DNA of 64,000 bases from Streptomyces himalayensis subsp. himalayensis (GTDB taxonomy: Bacteria; Actinomycetota; Actinomycetes; Streptomycetales; Streptomycetaceae). The DNA is taken from assembly GCF_013778455.1 (NCBI RefSeq), contig NZ_JACEHE010000003.1, positions 62,001 to 126,000 of the forward strand, given 5' to 3'. Within the stretch, counting starts at the first letter, position 1, and each line of letters begins with the position of its first letter. The position numbers and the translations under genes were made by a program. The notes below the pieces were generated by a model. It was not told the origin of the DNA. It worked only from the letters and a program-made list of their open reading frames with translations, and made no database searches. Shown here one piece after another: positions 41,288-49,329 of this stretch.

Positions 41288-42390
41288 GCTGCCGCCTCCG
41301 TGAGGGCCAGCAGCCGGGGAGCCACCTCTTCGCCGACCCGGTAGGCCTCTTCGAGGTGCGGATAGCCGGACAGGATGAACTCGTCGATGCCGAGCTGCCT
41401 GTACTCGAAGAGCCGCTGGGCGACCTCGTCGTGCGAGCCGACCAACGCGGTGCCGGCGCCTTCGCGGACGAGGCCGATGCCCGCCCACAGGTTGGGTGCG
41501 ACGGTCAGGTTCTCGGCCGAACCGCCATGCAGGGCGGTCATCCGTGCCTGCCCGGTGGAGTCCATGCGGGCGAAGCGCTCCTGGGAGGCGCGGACCGCCC
41601 CGGGATCGAACCCGGCGAGGATGCGGTCGGCCTCCGACCACGCCTCGGCGGCGGTGTCGCGGGTGATGACGTGCAGCCGGAGGCCGAAGCGCAGGGTGCG
41701 GCCCAGCTGTGCGGCCTTGGCCTGCACCCTGGCGATGCGCTCGGCGAGCGCGGCCGGGGGTTCGCCCCACAGCAGCTGCACCGCGGCGTGGCGCGCCGCG
41801 ACCTCCTCGGCGGCCGGGGACGCGCCGCCGAAGTAGAGGGGGACGTACGACTCCACAGCGGGCGCGTCCAGGCGTGCACCCTCCACGCGCACATGTCGGC
41901 CCACGAATTCGACGGGTTTGCCGTCGAGCAACTCGCGTACCACGTGCATGATTTCACTGGTCCTGACGTATCGCTCGTCCTTGGGCAGATGATCGCCGTA
42001 CGCCCTCTGCTCGGCCGGATCCCCGCCGGTGACCACGTTCAGTGCGATGCGATCGCCGAACAGGCGGCGGAACGTGTCCGCCTGCTGCGCAAGCAGCGTC
42101 GGCTGGACGAGCCCGGCACGGAAAGCGACGAGGAAACCGATCCGCTCGGTGACCGCGGCGACGGCCGGGGTCAGCACCCAGGGATCCACGCAGCCCAGGC
42201 CCACCGGAGTCAGCAGCTTGGCGAAGCCCGACCGTTCGGCCGCGCGGGCGACCTGGGCGAGATAGCCGAGGTCGGCGCCGCGTCGGGTGGCGGTGGTGGT
42301 GCGGCCCTGAACTGCGGTGACACCGCCGGGATCGCGGCCGTCACCGCCGGTGGGCAGGAACCAATGCAGTACGGGGGCAGGGGAGGTCAT
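41284..42390 (-). CDS. ssuD: FMNH2-dependent alkanesulfonate monooxygenase
   Basis: 368 residues from ATG 42390. SsuD-type LLM enzyme: HWFLPTGGDGRDPGG, GFAKLLTPVGLGCVDPWVLT, RIGFLVAFRAGLVQPTLLAQ, DRIALNVVTGGDPAEQRAYG and YVPLYFGGASPAAEEVAARH. It releases sulfite from alkanesulfonates with reduced FMN from a separate reductase, not seen in this window. First structural gene of the operon; a leader peptide lies 186 bases upstream, so expression should respond to sulfur supply. Confidence 0.88.
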   Translation of the reverse strand: MTSPAPVLHWFLPTGGDGRDPGGVTAVQGRTTTATRRGADLGYLAQVARAAERSGFAKLLTPVGLGCVDPWVLTPAVAAVTERIGFLVAFRAGLVQPTLLAQQADTFRRLFGDRIALNVVTGGDPAEQRAYGDHLPKDERYVRTSEIMHVVRELLDGKPVEFVGRHVRVEGARLDAPAVESYVPLYFGGASPAAEEVAARHAAVQLLWGEPPAALAERIARVQAKAAQLGRTLRFGLRLHVITRDTAAEAWSEADRILAGFDPGAVRASQERFARMDSTGQARMTALHGGSAENLTVAPNLWAGIGLVREGAGTALVGSHDEVAQRLFEYRQLGIDEFILSGYPHLEEAYRVGEEVAPRLLALTEAAA

Positions 42391-42575
42391 GCTGGGGCAC
42401 CTCGGAGGAGAGCGGACACGGGGCAGTCGGCCGCGCAACACGCGCGATGCGGCCGGCCAGCCCGGAAGTCCGGGGCTGAGGATGAGTCGCTGAGAGAGAA
42501 TCAGGGGCGGCGACGACCGAGACGACGAACGATGCCGTCAGCGGTGTGAAGGGGTGCGGAGGCTCGGTTGAGCGC

Positions 42576-42674
42576 TCAGCAACAGGCCGCGCGACAGAGC
42601 GAGGTGGCCCGACACAGCATCCCCGAGACACGCAGAAGGTCCACGTGGCGGCGGGAGACGAGGGCGGGGTTCAT
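42576..42674 (-). CDS. Short leader peptide with RR-x-VDL-x-R core (no. 2), before ssuD
   Basis: 32 residues from ATG 42674. Reads MNPALVSRRHVDLLRVSG, then MLCRATSLCRAACC and stop: four cysteines in the last twelve residues, ending Cys-Cys. Same type and strand as the ssuD operon downstream. This cysteine-codon-dense end is what a cysteine-sensing attenuator would need. Confidence 0.82.
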   Translation of the reverse strand: MNPALVSRRHVDLLRVSGMLCRATSLCRAACC

Positions 42675-42873
42675 GCGTGCATCCTGACCGGGCCTCGTGT
42701 CGACAACAAGTCGAGTCCGCCATGTGGACTCTGAGATCTTGGATTATGGGACCGTCTATCGGCAACCGACTCTGCCCGGTCGTACGCGAACCGCCTCCGA
42801 CCTGCAGCAGAAGGATGATGCCGTGCGCCTGAGCGAAAGGGCGGCAGGCGCACGGCGTCTTCACCGGATGTCG

Positions 42874-43689
42874 TCAGGCTGCTGGCTGCTGCACCGGCTC
42901 CACCCCGATGACCTTGCGGTAGACGCGGGCGCCGTCGCCGTAGTCGTCCACGGCGTAGTGCCAGGTCGCACGGTTGTCCCAGAGCACGAAGTCACCGGGG
43001 TTCCAGCCGAAGCGGATCGTGTAGTCGGGTGACGAAGCGTGCCTGAGCAGGTGCTCGAGCAGCACCTTGCCCTCCTGTGCCGTGACGCCCGTCAGACCGA
43101 TCGCCGAGGTGCTGATGAACAGTCCCTTCCGGCCCGTCTCGGGGTGCTTGAGAACGACCGGATGCTCGACGGTCTCCTCGACCGCGACACGCTTGCTGCC
43201 CTGTGCGTAGTTCTCCGCATTGGCGTCGTAGACCGCACTCACCGATTCGAGGAGCTCTTTGAACGGCTCGGACAGATCGTCGTACGCAGCCTGCAGATCG
43301 GCCCACAGGGTGTGTCCGCCCAGCTCGGGCACGACTTCGTAGGTCAGCGACTCGATCGCGAAGACGGGCTTCCGCCACAGCCCGCCGATGTGCCAGGTGC
43401 TGGCCTTGCCGGTCTGCTGGACGTTGTACGGATAGACCAGCGGATTGACGGGATCCTTCACCGCGGTCGGGTGGTCGAAGGGCTCCGCGAAGATGCGTAC
43501 GGCCGCGACGTGCTGATCCGGTGTGAGGTGCTGGTCGCGGAACACCAGCACCTTGTGCTCCCGGAACGCCCGGCGCAGTTCCTCGGCGGTTCGGTCGTCG
43601 ACGCCGGCCGTCAGGTCGATGCCGGTCACCTCCGCACCGAACCGCGGACCTGCCCGCCGTATCTCGTAGCTCGCGACAGTGGTGGTCAT
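42874..43689 (-). CDS. TauD/TfdA-family Fe(II)/2-oxoglutarate enzyme with HxG metal site
   Basis: 271 residues from ATG 43689. The fold is clearly TauD: GAEVTGIDLTAGVDDRTAEE, HKVLVFRDQHLTPDQHVAAV, FDHPTAVKDP, GGHTLWADLQAAYDDLSEPF, WNPGDFVLWDNRATWHYAVD. The distal His244 and Arg255 are at TauD spacing. The first half of the metal triad, normally WHxD, reads WHIG (His100, Gly102), so the carboxylate ligand is missing. In 2-oxoglutarate enzymes this change (HxA/HxG) is the hallmark of halogenases such as SyrB2, WelO5 and BesD, where halide takes the place. The alternative is loss of normal activity. The sulfur-gene context argues for an organosulfur substrate. Confidence 0.85.
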   Translation of the reverse strand: MTTTVASYEIRRAGPRFGAEVTGIDLTAGVDDRTAEELRRAFREHKVLVFRDQHLTPDQHVAAVRIFAEPFDHPTAVKDPVNPLVYPYNVQQTGKASTWHIGGLWRKPVFAIESLTYEVVPELGGHTLWADLQAAYDDLSEPFKELLESVSAVYDANAENYAQGSKRVAVEETVEHPVVLKHPETGRKGLFISTSAIGLTGVTAQEGKVLLEHLLRHASSPDYTIRFGWNPGDFVLWDNRATWHYAVDDYGDGARVYRKVIGVEPVQQPAA

Positions 43690-43762
43690 GGCTGTCCCTC
43701 TCAGTGTTGCCGTACACGAATGACGCAGGGGCGGTCGCCTCACACAGAACGGGGAGGCGACG

Positions 43763-43840
43763 TCAGGAGCGTCGACACGTGGACGTGTCGACGCGCGCCA
43801 GATCCACGTACAACCTGCGGTACAGCGCTGGAGAGCTCAC
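43763..43840 (-). CDS. Short leader peptide with VDL core (no. 3), before the TauD-family gene
   Basis: 25 residues from GTG 43840: SSPALYRRLYVDLARV, then DTSTCRRS and stop. It ends 73 bases before the TauD-family start on the same strand. Same RR-x-VDL-x-R pattern as the other leaders, with one cysteine near the end. Confidence 0.75.
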   Translation of the reverse strand: MSSPALYRRLYVDLARVDTSTCRRS

Positions 43841-43933
43841 CTCACCATGTCTAGCAGGCAGTTGAGGAATGGATCGTTGCAGCTGCATGAAATTCCCTCG
43901 GGCCGCCGCCCATGGGGAAGTGAGGGAAGCGAG

Positions 43934-44158
43934 TCAGAAGCCCACGCTTTCGCGGACAAGGACCACCACGCCACGCTCGGGGAAGGCTTCGCGCTCCACG
44001 ATCAGGATCTTGCCGATGAACGACGTCTGGCCGTAGTTCTCCTGCAGTCGGCGCCATTCCTTCGGCAGGCTGTAGTCCCGGATGCGGCGGAGCCCGGTCG
44101 CCACGTCCGGGACGATCTTCTGGGCGCCGACCACCCAGATCGCCGTGGTGCATCCCGT
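43934..44158 (-). pseudogene. C-terminal remnant of a LUD-domain (LutC-like) protein
   Basis: A frame ending at 43934 reads AIWVVGAQKIVPDVATGLRR, IRDYSLPKEWRRLQENYG and SFIGKILIVEREAFP to VLVRESVGF. This matches the end of LUD-domain proteins (VVGAnKIVPD... RIrEyalPlE). About two thirds of the protein is missing because the frame breaks near 44158, where a plus-strand HxlR remnant begins. Not a functional gene. Confidence 0.7.
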
Positions 44159-44159
44159 C

Positions 44160-44297
44160 GTGCCACCCCGTGTCGACTACGACCTCACGCCACTCGGACG
44201 GACGCTGCTCGAGACGGTGCGCAGCCTGCTCGACTGGGCCCTGGACCACATCGACGACATCGACGAGGCGCGGAAGGCGTATGACGCACGCTCCTGA
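44160..44297 (+). pseudogene. C-terminal remnant of an HxlR-family regulator
   Basis: Plus-strand frame PPRVDYDLTPLGRTLLETVR, SLLDWALDHIDDIDEARKAY, DARS and stop. This is the wing and last helix of HxlR-type winged-helix regulators (VEYsLTplGrsL). The N-terminal HTH is absent; upstream sequence belongs to the LUD remnant on the other strand. Truncated relic. Confidence 0.75.
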
Positions 44298-44381
44298 GCA
44301 GGTAAGAGGCCGCCGCACATGATCGTCTCGAATACTGACGGTGCGTTGACTCCTCCGAGCCACCCGTGCTTGCATCGTCGC

Positions 44382-44465
44382 ATGCCGCGCCAGTTGTTGA
44401 CCTGCCGCCGCTGCGTCGATCTGGTACGTGTCGCAGCCGCGCTCTGTTGCGCCGCCACCCGCTGA
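44382..44465 (+). CDS. Short leader peptide with VDL core (no. 4), before the second sulfonate operon
   Basis: 27 residues from ATG 44382: MPRQLLTCRRCVDLVRV, then AAALCCAATR and stop. Four cysteines including a Cys-Cys pair. It lies 156 bases before the ATPase gene at 44622, same strand. Confidence 0.82.
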   Translation: MPRQLLTCRRCVDLVRVAAALCCAATR

Positions 44466-44621
44466 TCACCCGGCAGTCCGGGTGCCCCATTCCTGGCCCT
44501 GATCGTTTCGCGCGATCGTTGGCGCCTCACACGGGTTCCTGAAACTCACCTTGCCCCCGGTGCGCCGCCAGCGCGTGCGCCCGGACCCACCCTCTTGCTG
44601 TCTGTACACAAGGAGACACCC

Positions 44622-45461
44622 GTGCCCGTACCCGGGCAGACCGGTGGTCCGGCAGCCGTCGAACTCCGCGGTGTGTCCCGGACCTTCGGACGAGGTGCGT
44701 CCGCGCGCCCCGTCCTCGCCGGGATCGATCTGGAGATAGCGGCCGGTGAGACCGTCGCCGTGCTCGGTCCCTCCGGCTCCGGGAAGTCCACGCTGCTGCG
44801 TCTCGTCGCAGGGCCGGACACGCCCACCGACGGAACCGTGCTCGTCGACGGCGAGCCGGTACGCGACATGGACCGGCGGGCGGCCGTCGTGTTCCAGGAC
44901 GCACGCCTCATGGCCTGGCGCAGCATCGCCTCCAATGTGGCCTTCGGACTGCCGAGGACCGGGATGCCGCGCGCGGAGCGGCGGGCCGAAGTGGCGCGCT
45001 GGCTGGAGGTGGTGGGCCTGGAGGGTTTCGGGCGGCACCGGCCCAGTCAGGTCTCCGGCGGCATGGCGCAGCGCGCCGCGCTGGCGCGCGCCCTTGTCCG
45101 CAGGCCCGGTGTGCTGCTGCTCGACGAACCGTTCGCAGCACTGGACGCACTGACCCGGCTGCGCATGCAGGACCTCCTCGACGAAGTCCGAAGCGCCGCC
45201 CGCACCACCATCCTCCTCGTCACCCACGACGTCGACGAGGCCCTGCAACTCGCCGACCGCATCGTCCTGTTGAGCCCGGGCCCCGCCGCATCCATCACCG
45301 CCGCCCTCGACGTACCGGTGCCCCGCCCGCGCGAGCGCGGCGACCTCGAACTGGTGCCGCTGCGCACCGATCTCCTGCACCGCCTCGGCGTCGGCCGTAC
45401 CCAGGTCACCTCCCCTTCCCTGTCCCTTCCGTCCCTTCCGCACAAGGAGCCCCTCCGATGA
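44622..45461 (+). CDS. Sulfonate-type ABC transporter ATPase, second system
   Basis: 279 residues from GTG 44622, chosen for ACAAGGAGACACCC before it. Walker A LGPSGSGKSTLL, Q-loop VVFQDARLMAWRSI, signature VSGGMAQR, Walker B VLLLDEPFAALDAL and LLVTHDVDEALQLA, the SsuB pattern. It heads an ATPase-binding protein-permease operon, the reverse order of the ssuD operon, with stop-start overlaps throughout. Confidence 0.9.
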   Translation: MPVPGQTGGPAAVELRGVSRTFGRGASARPVLAGIDLEIAAGETVAVLGPSGSGKSTLLRLVAGPDTPTDGTVLVDGEPVRDMDRRAAVVFQDARLMAWRSIASNVAFGLPRTGMPRAERRAEVARWLEVVGLEGFGRHRPSQVSGGMAQRAALARALVRRPGVLLLDEPFAALDALTRLRMQDLLDEVRSAARTTILLVTHDVDEALQLADRIVLLSPGPAASITAALDVPVPRPRERGDLELVPLRTDLLHRLGVGRTQVTSPSLSLPSLPHKEPLR

Positions 45462-46492
45462 ACCGCCGCACCTTCGCCGCCGCCCTCGCCTCCGGTCTGC
45501 TGCTCCTGACCACGGCCGCGTGCGCCGAGGGCGAGGACTCCTCCGGCAGGGCCGGCACCGGCAACGACGTGGCAGCCGAGGGCACCACTGAACTCCGCCT
45601 CGACTGGGCGTACTACAACCCCCAGAGCCTCGTCCTCAAGGACAAGGGCTGGCTGGAGGACGCCCTCAAGGCCAAGGGAATCGACAACGTCAAGGTGAGC
45701 TGGACCCAGTCCCTGGGCAGCAACAAGGCCAACGAGAACCTGCGCGCCGGCGCCATCGACTTCGGCTCCACCGCCGGCACCCCCGCGCTGCTGGCGCGCG
45801 CCAACGGCACACCCCTGAAGACCGTCGACGTCTACAGCCAGCCCGAATGGTCATCGCTCGTCGTCGCCAAGGGCTCGAAGCTGGACTCCGTCGAGGACCT
45901 CAAGGGCAAGAAGGTCGCCGTCACCAAGGGCACCGACCCGTACTTCTTCCTCCTGCAGGCGCTCCAGACCGAGGGCCTGGACGCGAGTGACATCACCGTC
46001 GTCAACCTCCAGCACCCTGACGGCAAGACGGCCCTCGAACGCGGTCAGGTCGACGCCTGGGCCGGCCTCGACCCGTACCTCTCCCAGAGCCAGATCGACA
46101 ACGGCTCCAATCTCATCTACCGCAACCTCGACTTCAACTCCTACGGGTTCCTCAACGTCTCCGAGAAGTTCCTCGACGCCCACCCCGACCTGGTGCAGGT
46201 CGTGGTCGACAGTTATGAGAAGGCCCGGGCCTGGATCGAGAAGAACCCGCAGGCGGCGGAGAAGATCCTCGCCGACACCGCGAAGATCGAACCCGCCGTC
46301 GCCGCGCAGCAGCTGACCGAGCGCACCCGTCTCGACATCTCGCCGGTGCCCGGCGCCGCCCAGACCAAGGTGCTCGAGCGGATCGCACCCCTGCTGGTAT
46401 CGGAGCACCTCGTCGCCGACGCGAAGGACGTCGGCCAGGCCCTCGACACGCTCTACGCCCCCCAGTTCGCCCGCAAGGCCGCCGCGTCGTGA
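45458..46492 (+). CDS. Sulfonate-type ABC binding lipoprotein, second system
   Basis: 344 residues from ATG 45458 (ATGA). Signal with lipobox LLTTAAC (Cys about 22). NMT1/SsuA fold: TTELRLDWAYYNPQSLVLKD, GSNKANENLRAGAIDFGSTA, TPLKTVDVYSQPEWSSLVVA, GKKVAVTKGTDPYFFLLQAL and LDPYLSQSQIDNGSNLIYRN. The SsuA-like TPALLARANG segment supports an aliphatic sulfonate or related ligand. It differs clearly from the first binding protein, so the two systems should take different compounds. Confidence 0.9.
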   Translation: MNRRTFAAALASGLLLLTTAACAEGEDSSGRAGTGNDVAAEGTTELRLDWAYYNPQSLVLKDKGWLEDALKAKGIDNVKVSWTQSLGSNKANENLRAGAIDFGSTAGTPALLARANGTPLKTVDVYSQPEWSSLVVAKGSKLDSVEDLKGKKVAVTKGTDPYFFLLQALQTEGLDASDITVVNLQHPDGKTALERGQVDAWAGLDPYLSQSQIDNGSNLIYRNLDFNSYGFLNVSEKFLDAHPDLVQVVVDSYEKARAWIEKNPQAAEKILADTAKIEPAVAAQQLTERTRLDISPVPGAAQTKVLERIAPLLVSEHLVADAKDVGQALDTLYAPQFARKAAAS

Positions 46493-47283
46493 GCGGCATC
46501 ACCGCCGCCGCGGTCGTCCGGTCCCGGTGGGGCCGTACGGCACTGCGCGCGGCTGCGGGTCTGCTGCTGCCCGCGGCGCTCCTGATCGCCTGGCAGCTGG
46601 CGGCGACGTCCGGTACGTACACGCGCAGCCAGCTCCCGCCGCCGGAGGCCGTCCTGGACGCCGCCCGGAGTCTCCTCGACCGGGGCGAGCTCCAGCACCA
46701 CATCGCCATCAGCGTCCAGCGGGTGCTGATCGGCTTCGCCGTCGGCGCCTCGCTCGGTCTGCTCCTGGGCGGCCTGGTGGGCCTCTCCGGGGCCGCTCGG
46801 GCCGCCCTCGCCCCGACCGTCCAGGCGATACGTGCCGTGCCCTCGCTGGCGTGGGTCCCGCTGCTCCTGCTGTGGCTCGGTATCGGGGAGACGCCGAAGA
46901 TCACGCTCGTGGCGATCGGCGCCTTCTTCCCCGTGTACACGACGGTCTCGGCCGGCCTCGACCACGTCGACCCGCGCCTGAGGGAACTGGGCCGCGCCTA
47001 CGGCAGGCGCGGCCCCGCCCTCCTCGCCCAGGTCCTGATTCCGGCCGCTGCGCCCGCCGTGCTGTCCGGGCTGAGACTCGGGCTCGCACAGGGCTGGCTA
47101 TTCCTGGTCGCGGCGGAACTCATCGCGTCTTCCATGGGCTTGGGCTTCCTGCTGATCGACAGCGAGAACACCGGCCGCACGGACATCCTGCTGCTCGCGA
47201 TCGTGCTGCTGGCCCTCCTCGGCAAGGCGAGCGACGCCCTTCTGGGGGTGGCGGAGCTGCAGGTCGTACGCCGATGGAGCTAA
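46489..47283 (+). CDS. Sulfonate-type ABC permease, second system
   Basis: 264 residues from GTG 46489 (GTGA). Six helices, IRAVPSLAWVPLLLLWLGIG and the coupling loop LRELGRAYGRRGPALLAQVL, then AAELIASSMGLGFLLIDSEN as in SsuC. No monooxygenase gene accompanies this operon; the nearby ssuD or the TauD-family protein may serve it. Confidence 0.9.
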   Translation: MSGITAAAVVRSRWGRTALRAAAGLLLPAALLIAWQLAATSGTYTRSQLPPPEAVLDAARSLLDRGELQHHIAISVQRVLIGFAVGASLGLLLGGLVGLSGAARAALAPTVQAIRAVPSLAWVPLLLLWLGIGETPKITLVAIGAFFPVYTTVSAGLDHVDPRLRELGRAYGRRGPALLAQVLIPAAAPAVLSGLRLGLAQGWLFLVAAELIASSMGLGFLLIDSENTGRTDILLLAIVLLALLGKASDALLGVAELQVVRRWS

Positions 47284-47320
47284 GCGGGTGCGGTGAAGTC
47301 CGGTGCGGTTCGGCAGCGTC

Positions 47321-47400
47321 CGAAAGGGGCGCGGGGCTGTGACATGTGCGGCTCCGCCGCGTGGGCGCGACCAGCCACGACGGACCCGCAGGCGACGCAC
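47321..47400. repeat. Dispersed Streptomyces-type intergenic repeat
   Basis: From CGAAAGGGGCGCGGGGCTGT through GCGGCTCCGCCGCGTGGGCG to CGACCAGCCACGACGGACCC. I recall close variants in many Streptomyces intergenic regions, typically just after genes. It starts 38 bases after the permease stop and contains a GCGGC-TCC-GCCGC hairpin, so it may also terminate transcription. Confidence 0.65.
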
Positions 47401-47590
47401 CGGACTTCCAGCGGAGCGCTTAGGCACCCGCGTCCGCCGACGCGGTCGGCCAAGGGCCGGACAGGAAACCGAGGACCCCGGCGACGAACGGCCGTTCCCG
47501 GCATGGAGAGGTGTATGGACAACCTCGTTGGGTCCGGCCGCGCACGATCTCGGCAGCCGGCCCGCTCTCCGCGGGGCGTGGATAGGCGTT
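47401..47590. other. Stretch before the fragment region, no gene seen
   Basis: 190 bases between the repeat and the methyltransferase relic. No convincing frame on either strand. Confidence 0.5.
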
Positions 47591-47745
47591 GTGGACGATA
47601 GCGGGCAGCGTCATGGTTTGCGTGCGGTGTTCGACGAGGCGGCGGAGGCGTACGACGCACGAGGCCGGTCTGTCCTCCGCGGTTGTTCGACGATCTGGTC
47701 GGCCTCGCCGGGCTCGCCCCTGGAGACCAGGTGGTTGCGATCGGC
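47591..47745 (+). pseudogene. N-terminal remnant of a SAM-dependent methyltransferase
   Basis: The frame from GTG 47591 reads RAVFDEAAEAYDARGRSV and, after a frameshift near 47675, LFDDLVGLAGLAPGDQVVAI with GSTGG in place of GxGTG. This is the start of class I methyltransferases (FdeaAelYD... PGdrVLeIGcGtG). The sequence then passes directly into ABC-ATPase sequence. Dead fragment. Confidence 0.7.
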
Positions 47746-47761
47746 AGTACGGGCGGCCCCC

Positions 47762-48475
47762 CGGCACCCCTACACCGCCGGCCTGCTCGCCTCCGAGCCC
47801 TCCCTCGAGAAGCGCTTCTCGGAACTTTCGACGATGCCGGGATCCGTCCCGCCGCCGGGCGCCCGAACGGAAGGCTGCCCCTTCGCCGCACGCTGCGCGC
47901 ACTTCGCGCCCCAGTGCCGCACCACACCGCTGCGCCTCGTGTCCGCCGCAGAGCCGTCTCCCGGCACAGTCCCGCATCTGTCAGCGTGCCTGCGGCTGGC
48001 GGAGATCCGGGACGAACTGACGGTTCCCCGCACGCCGGCTGTCCTGGCCGCGTCAGCGGATCCCGGGGTGGCCGCACCCGCCGGCAGCCTGCGGATGGCG
48101 GCGGTCACCAAGTCGTTCCGCACGCCCACCGGTGACCACCTGGTCCTGCACCGGGTCAGCCTCGAGGTGCCGCAGGGCATGGTCACCGCGCTGGTCGGCG
48201 AGTCCGGCTCGGGCAAGACCACGCTCGCCCGCATCGCCGTCGGCCTGGAAACGTACGACGAGGGCGAAGTGGAGGTCGAGGGCCTCACTCTGGTTCCCCG
48301 CCGGCAACCCGGCACGGCCCAGCGGCGCCTGCTGGCGCAGCGCGCGCAGATCGTGTTCCAGGACCCCTACTCCTCGCTCAATCCGCTGCGTACCGTGGGC
48401 GCCGCCCTGCGCGAGGCCCTGACTGTGGCACATGCGGATCGCGGCGCGCCCACCGACGTGGCCGGCCTCCTGGCC
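47762..48475 (+). pseudogene. Internal fragment of a fused dipeptide-type ABC ATPase
   Basis: Starts abruptly with HPYTAGLLASEPSLEKR and GCPFAARCAHFAPQC, the end of a DppD-type domain. It goes on into a second domain with Walker [14 protein letters not shown] and Q-loop VFQDPYSSLNPLRTV, and breaks off before the LSGGQ signature. Both ends are missing, so it cannot work. It is not a copy of the intact DppD-DppF protein at 34380, which differs in sequence. Confidence 0.8.
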
Positions 48476-48485
48476 GATCTACCGC

Positions 48486-48710
48486 TCGCGGCTGCATCCG
48501 CACGCGCAGAGTCAGGTCAGCACCCACGGGCCCGGATCCATGGAGTACGTCATGGTGGTCGAAGGCCGGGTGACCCTGTTCACCGATGGAGTCCCACACC
48601 TGCTCGAGGCCGGTGATGCGGCACGCTTCTCCGGCCAGACTTCGCACTATTACCTCACCCAGGAGTCCCCTGCCGTCACGCACAGCGTCGTGGCCTACCC
48701 GCGGGACTGA
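48486..48710 (+). pseudogene. C-terminal cupin remnant of an XRE-type regulator
   Basis: Reads STHGPGSMEYVMVVEGRVTL, FTDGVPHLLEAGDAARFSGQ, TSHYYLTQESPAVTHSVVAY and a stop. This is the small cupin domain found at the end of HTH-XRE/cupin regulators. The HTH part is absent, replaced by ABC-ATPase sequence. A free-standing cupin from ATG 48540 is possible but has no ribosome site. Confidence 0.65.
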
Positions 48711-48841
48711 CTGCCGGGACGTGCGCGCTTTCGACCCCTGCCGCCGCATCTTGCGCCGGGAACCCACGCGCCGGCGAGGATCTCGAATGTCGGCACGCGC
48801 GCGTCGGCTGCCATCACGCCGCATGCTCTGCTCGGCTGACC

Positions 48842-49072
48842 GGATTCACAGGACTGCCAGCAGCCCGCGGCTTCCTGTGGCCACTGGTGATCGGGCAGGA
48901 CCAGAGCGCCTGGACGGTGCAGGTGGCGCTGTCGTCCTTCACCACGTCCCAGGTCATCAGGTTGCACGAGCTGTTCGTCGCGGCGGCCGTGTCGATCCTG
49001 CCGTTGCTGGTCGTGTTCCTCTGCTTCCAGCGGTGGATCGTGGCTGGAGTGGAGCGGTCGGGGATCGGCTGA
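48842..49072 (+). pseudogene. C-terminal remnant of a MalG-type sugar permease
   Basis: Frame FLWPLVIGQDQSAWTVQVAL, SSFTTSQVIRLHELFVAAAV, SILPLLVVFLCFQRWIVAGV, ERSGIG and stop. This is the last periplasmic loop and final helix of carbohydrate ABC permeases (QRyiVqGvtaGavKG type end). Everything before it is missing. The 260 bases that follow, up to mtnK, contain no supported gene; a minus-strand piece ASDDAVSVVGTDLVVDGRGS near 49125 may be another scrap. Confidence 0.75.
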
Positions 49073-49329
49073 GGGCTGCAGCGAGCCGCGGCCGTCGACC
49101 ACCAGGTCCGTGCCGACAACGGACACCGCGTCGTCGGAAGCCAGTTACGGCAATCATTCACCGAGCCGGAACACGTGCCGGTGCGCCCCGTGGCGCCGCA
49201 CGTCACGGGTGGGCCGCGAGCAGCGCGCGACCGCGGCCGCCGTCCGCGCGCCGCGGTGGGTGCCCGGCTTCCGGCTCCGGCTGTGCCTGCCACGGTGGCA
49301 CCCACGCGTCCAGCGCTGCGAGCCGCCCC

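Noticed and set aside
49085..49300. Minus-strand ASDDAVSVVGTDLVVDGRGS piece as a gene
   Set aside because: Too short, no start or continuation; kept only as a possible scrap in the permease-remnant entry.
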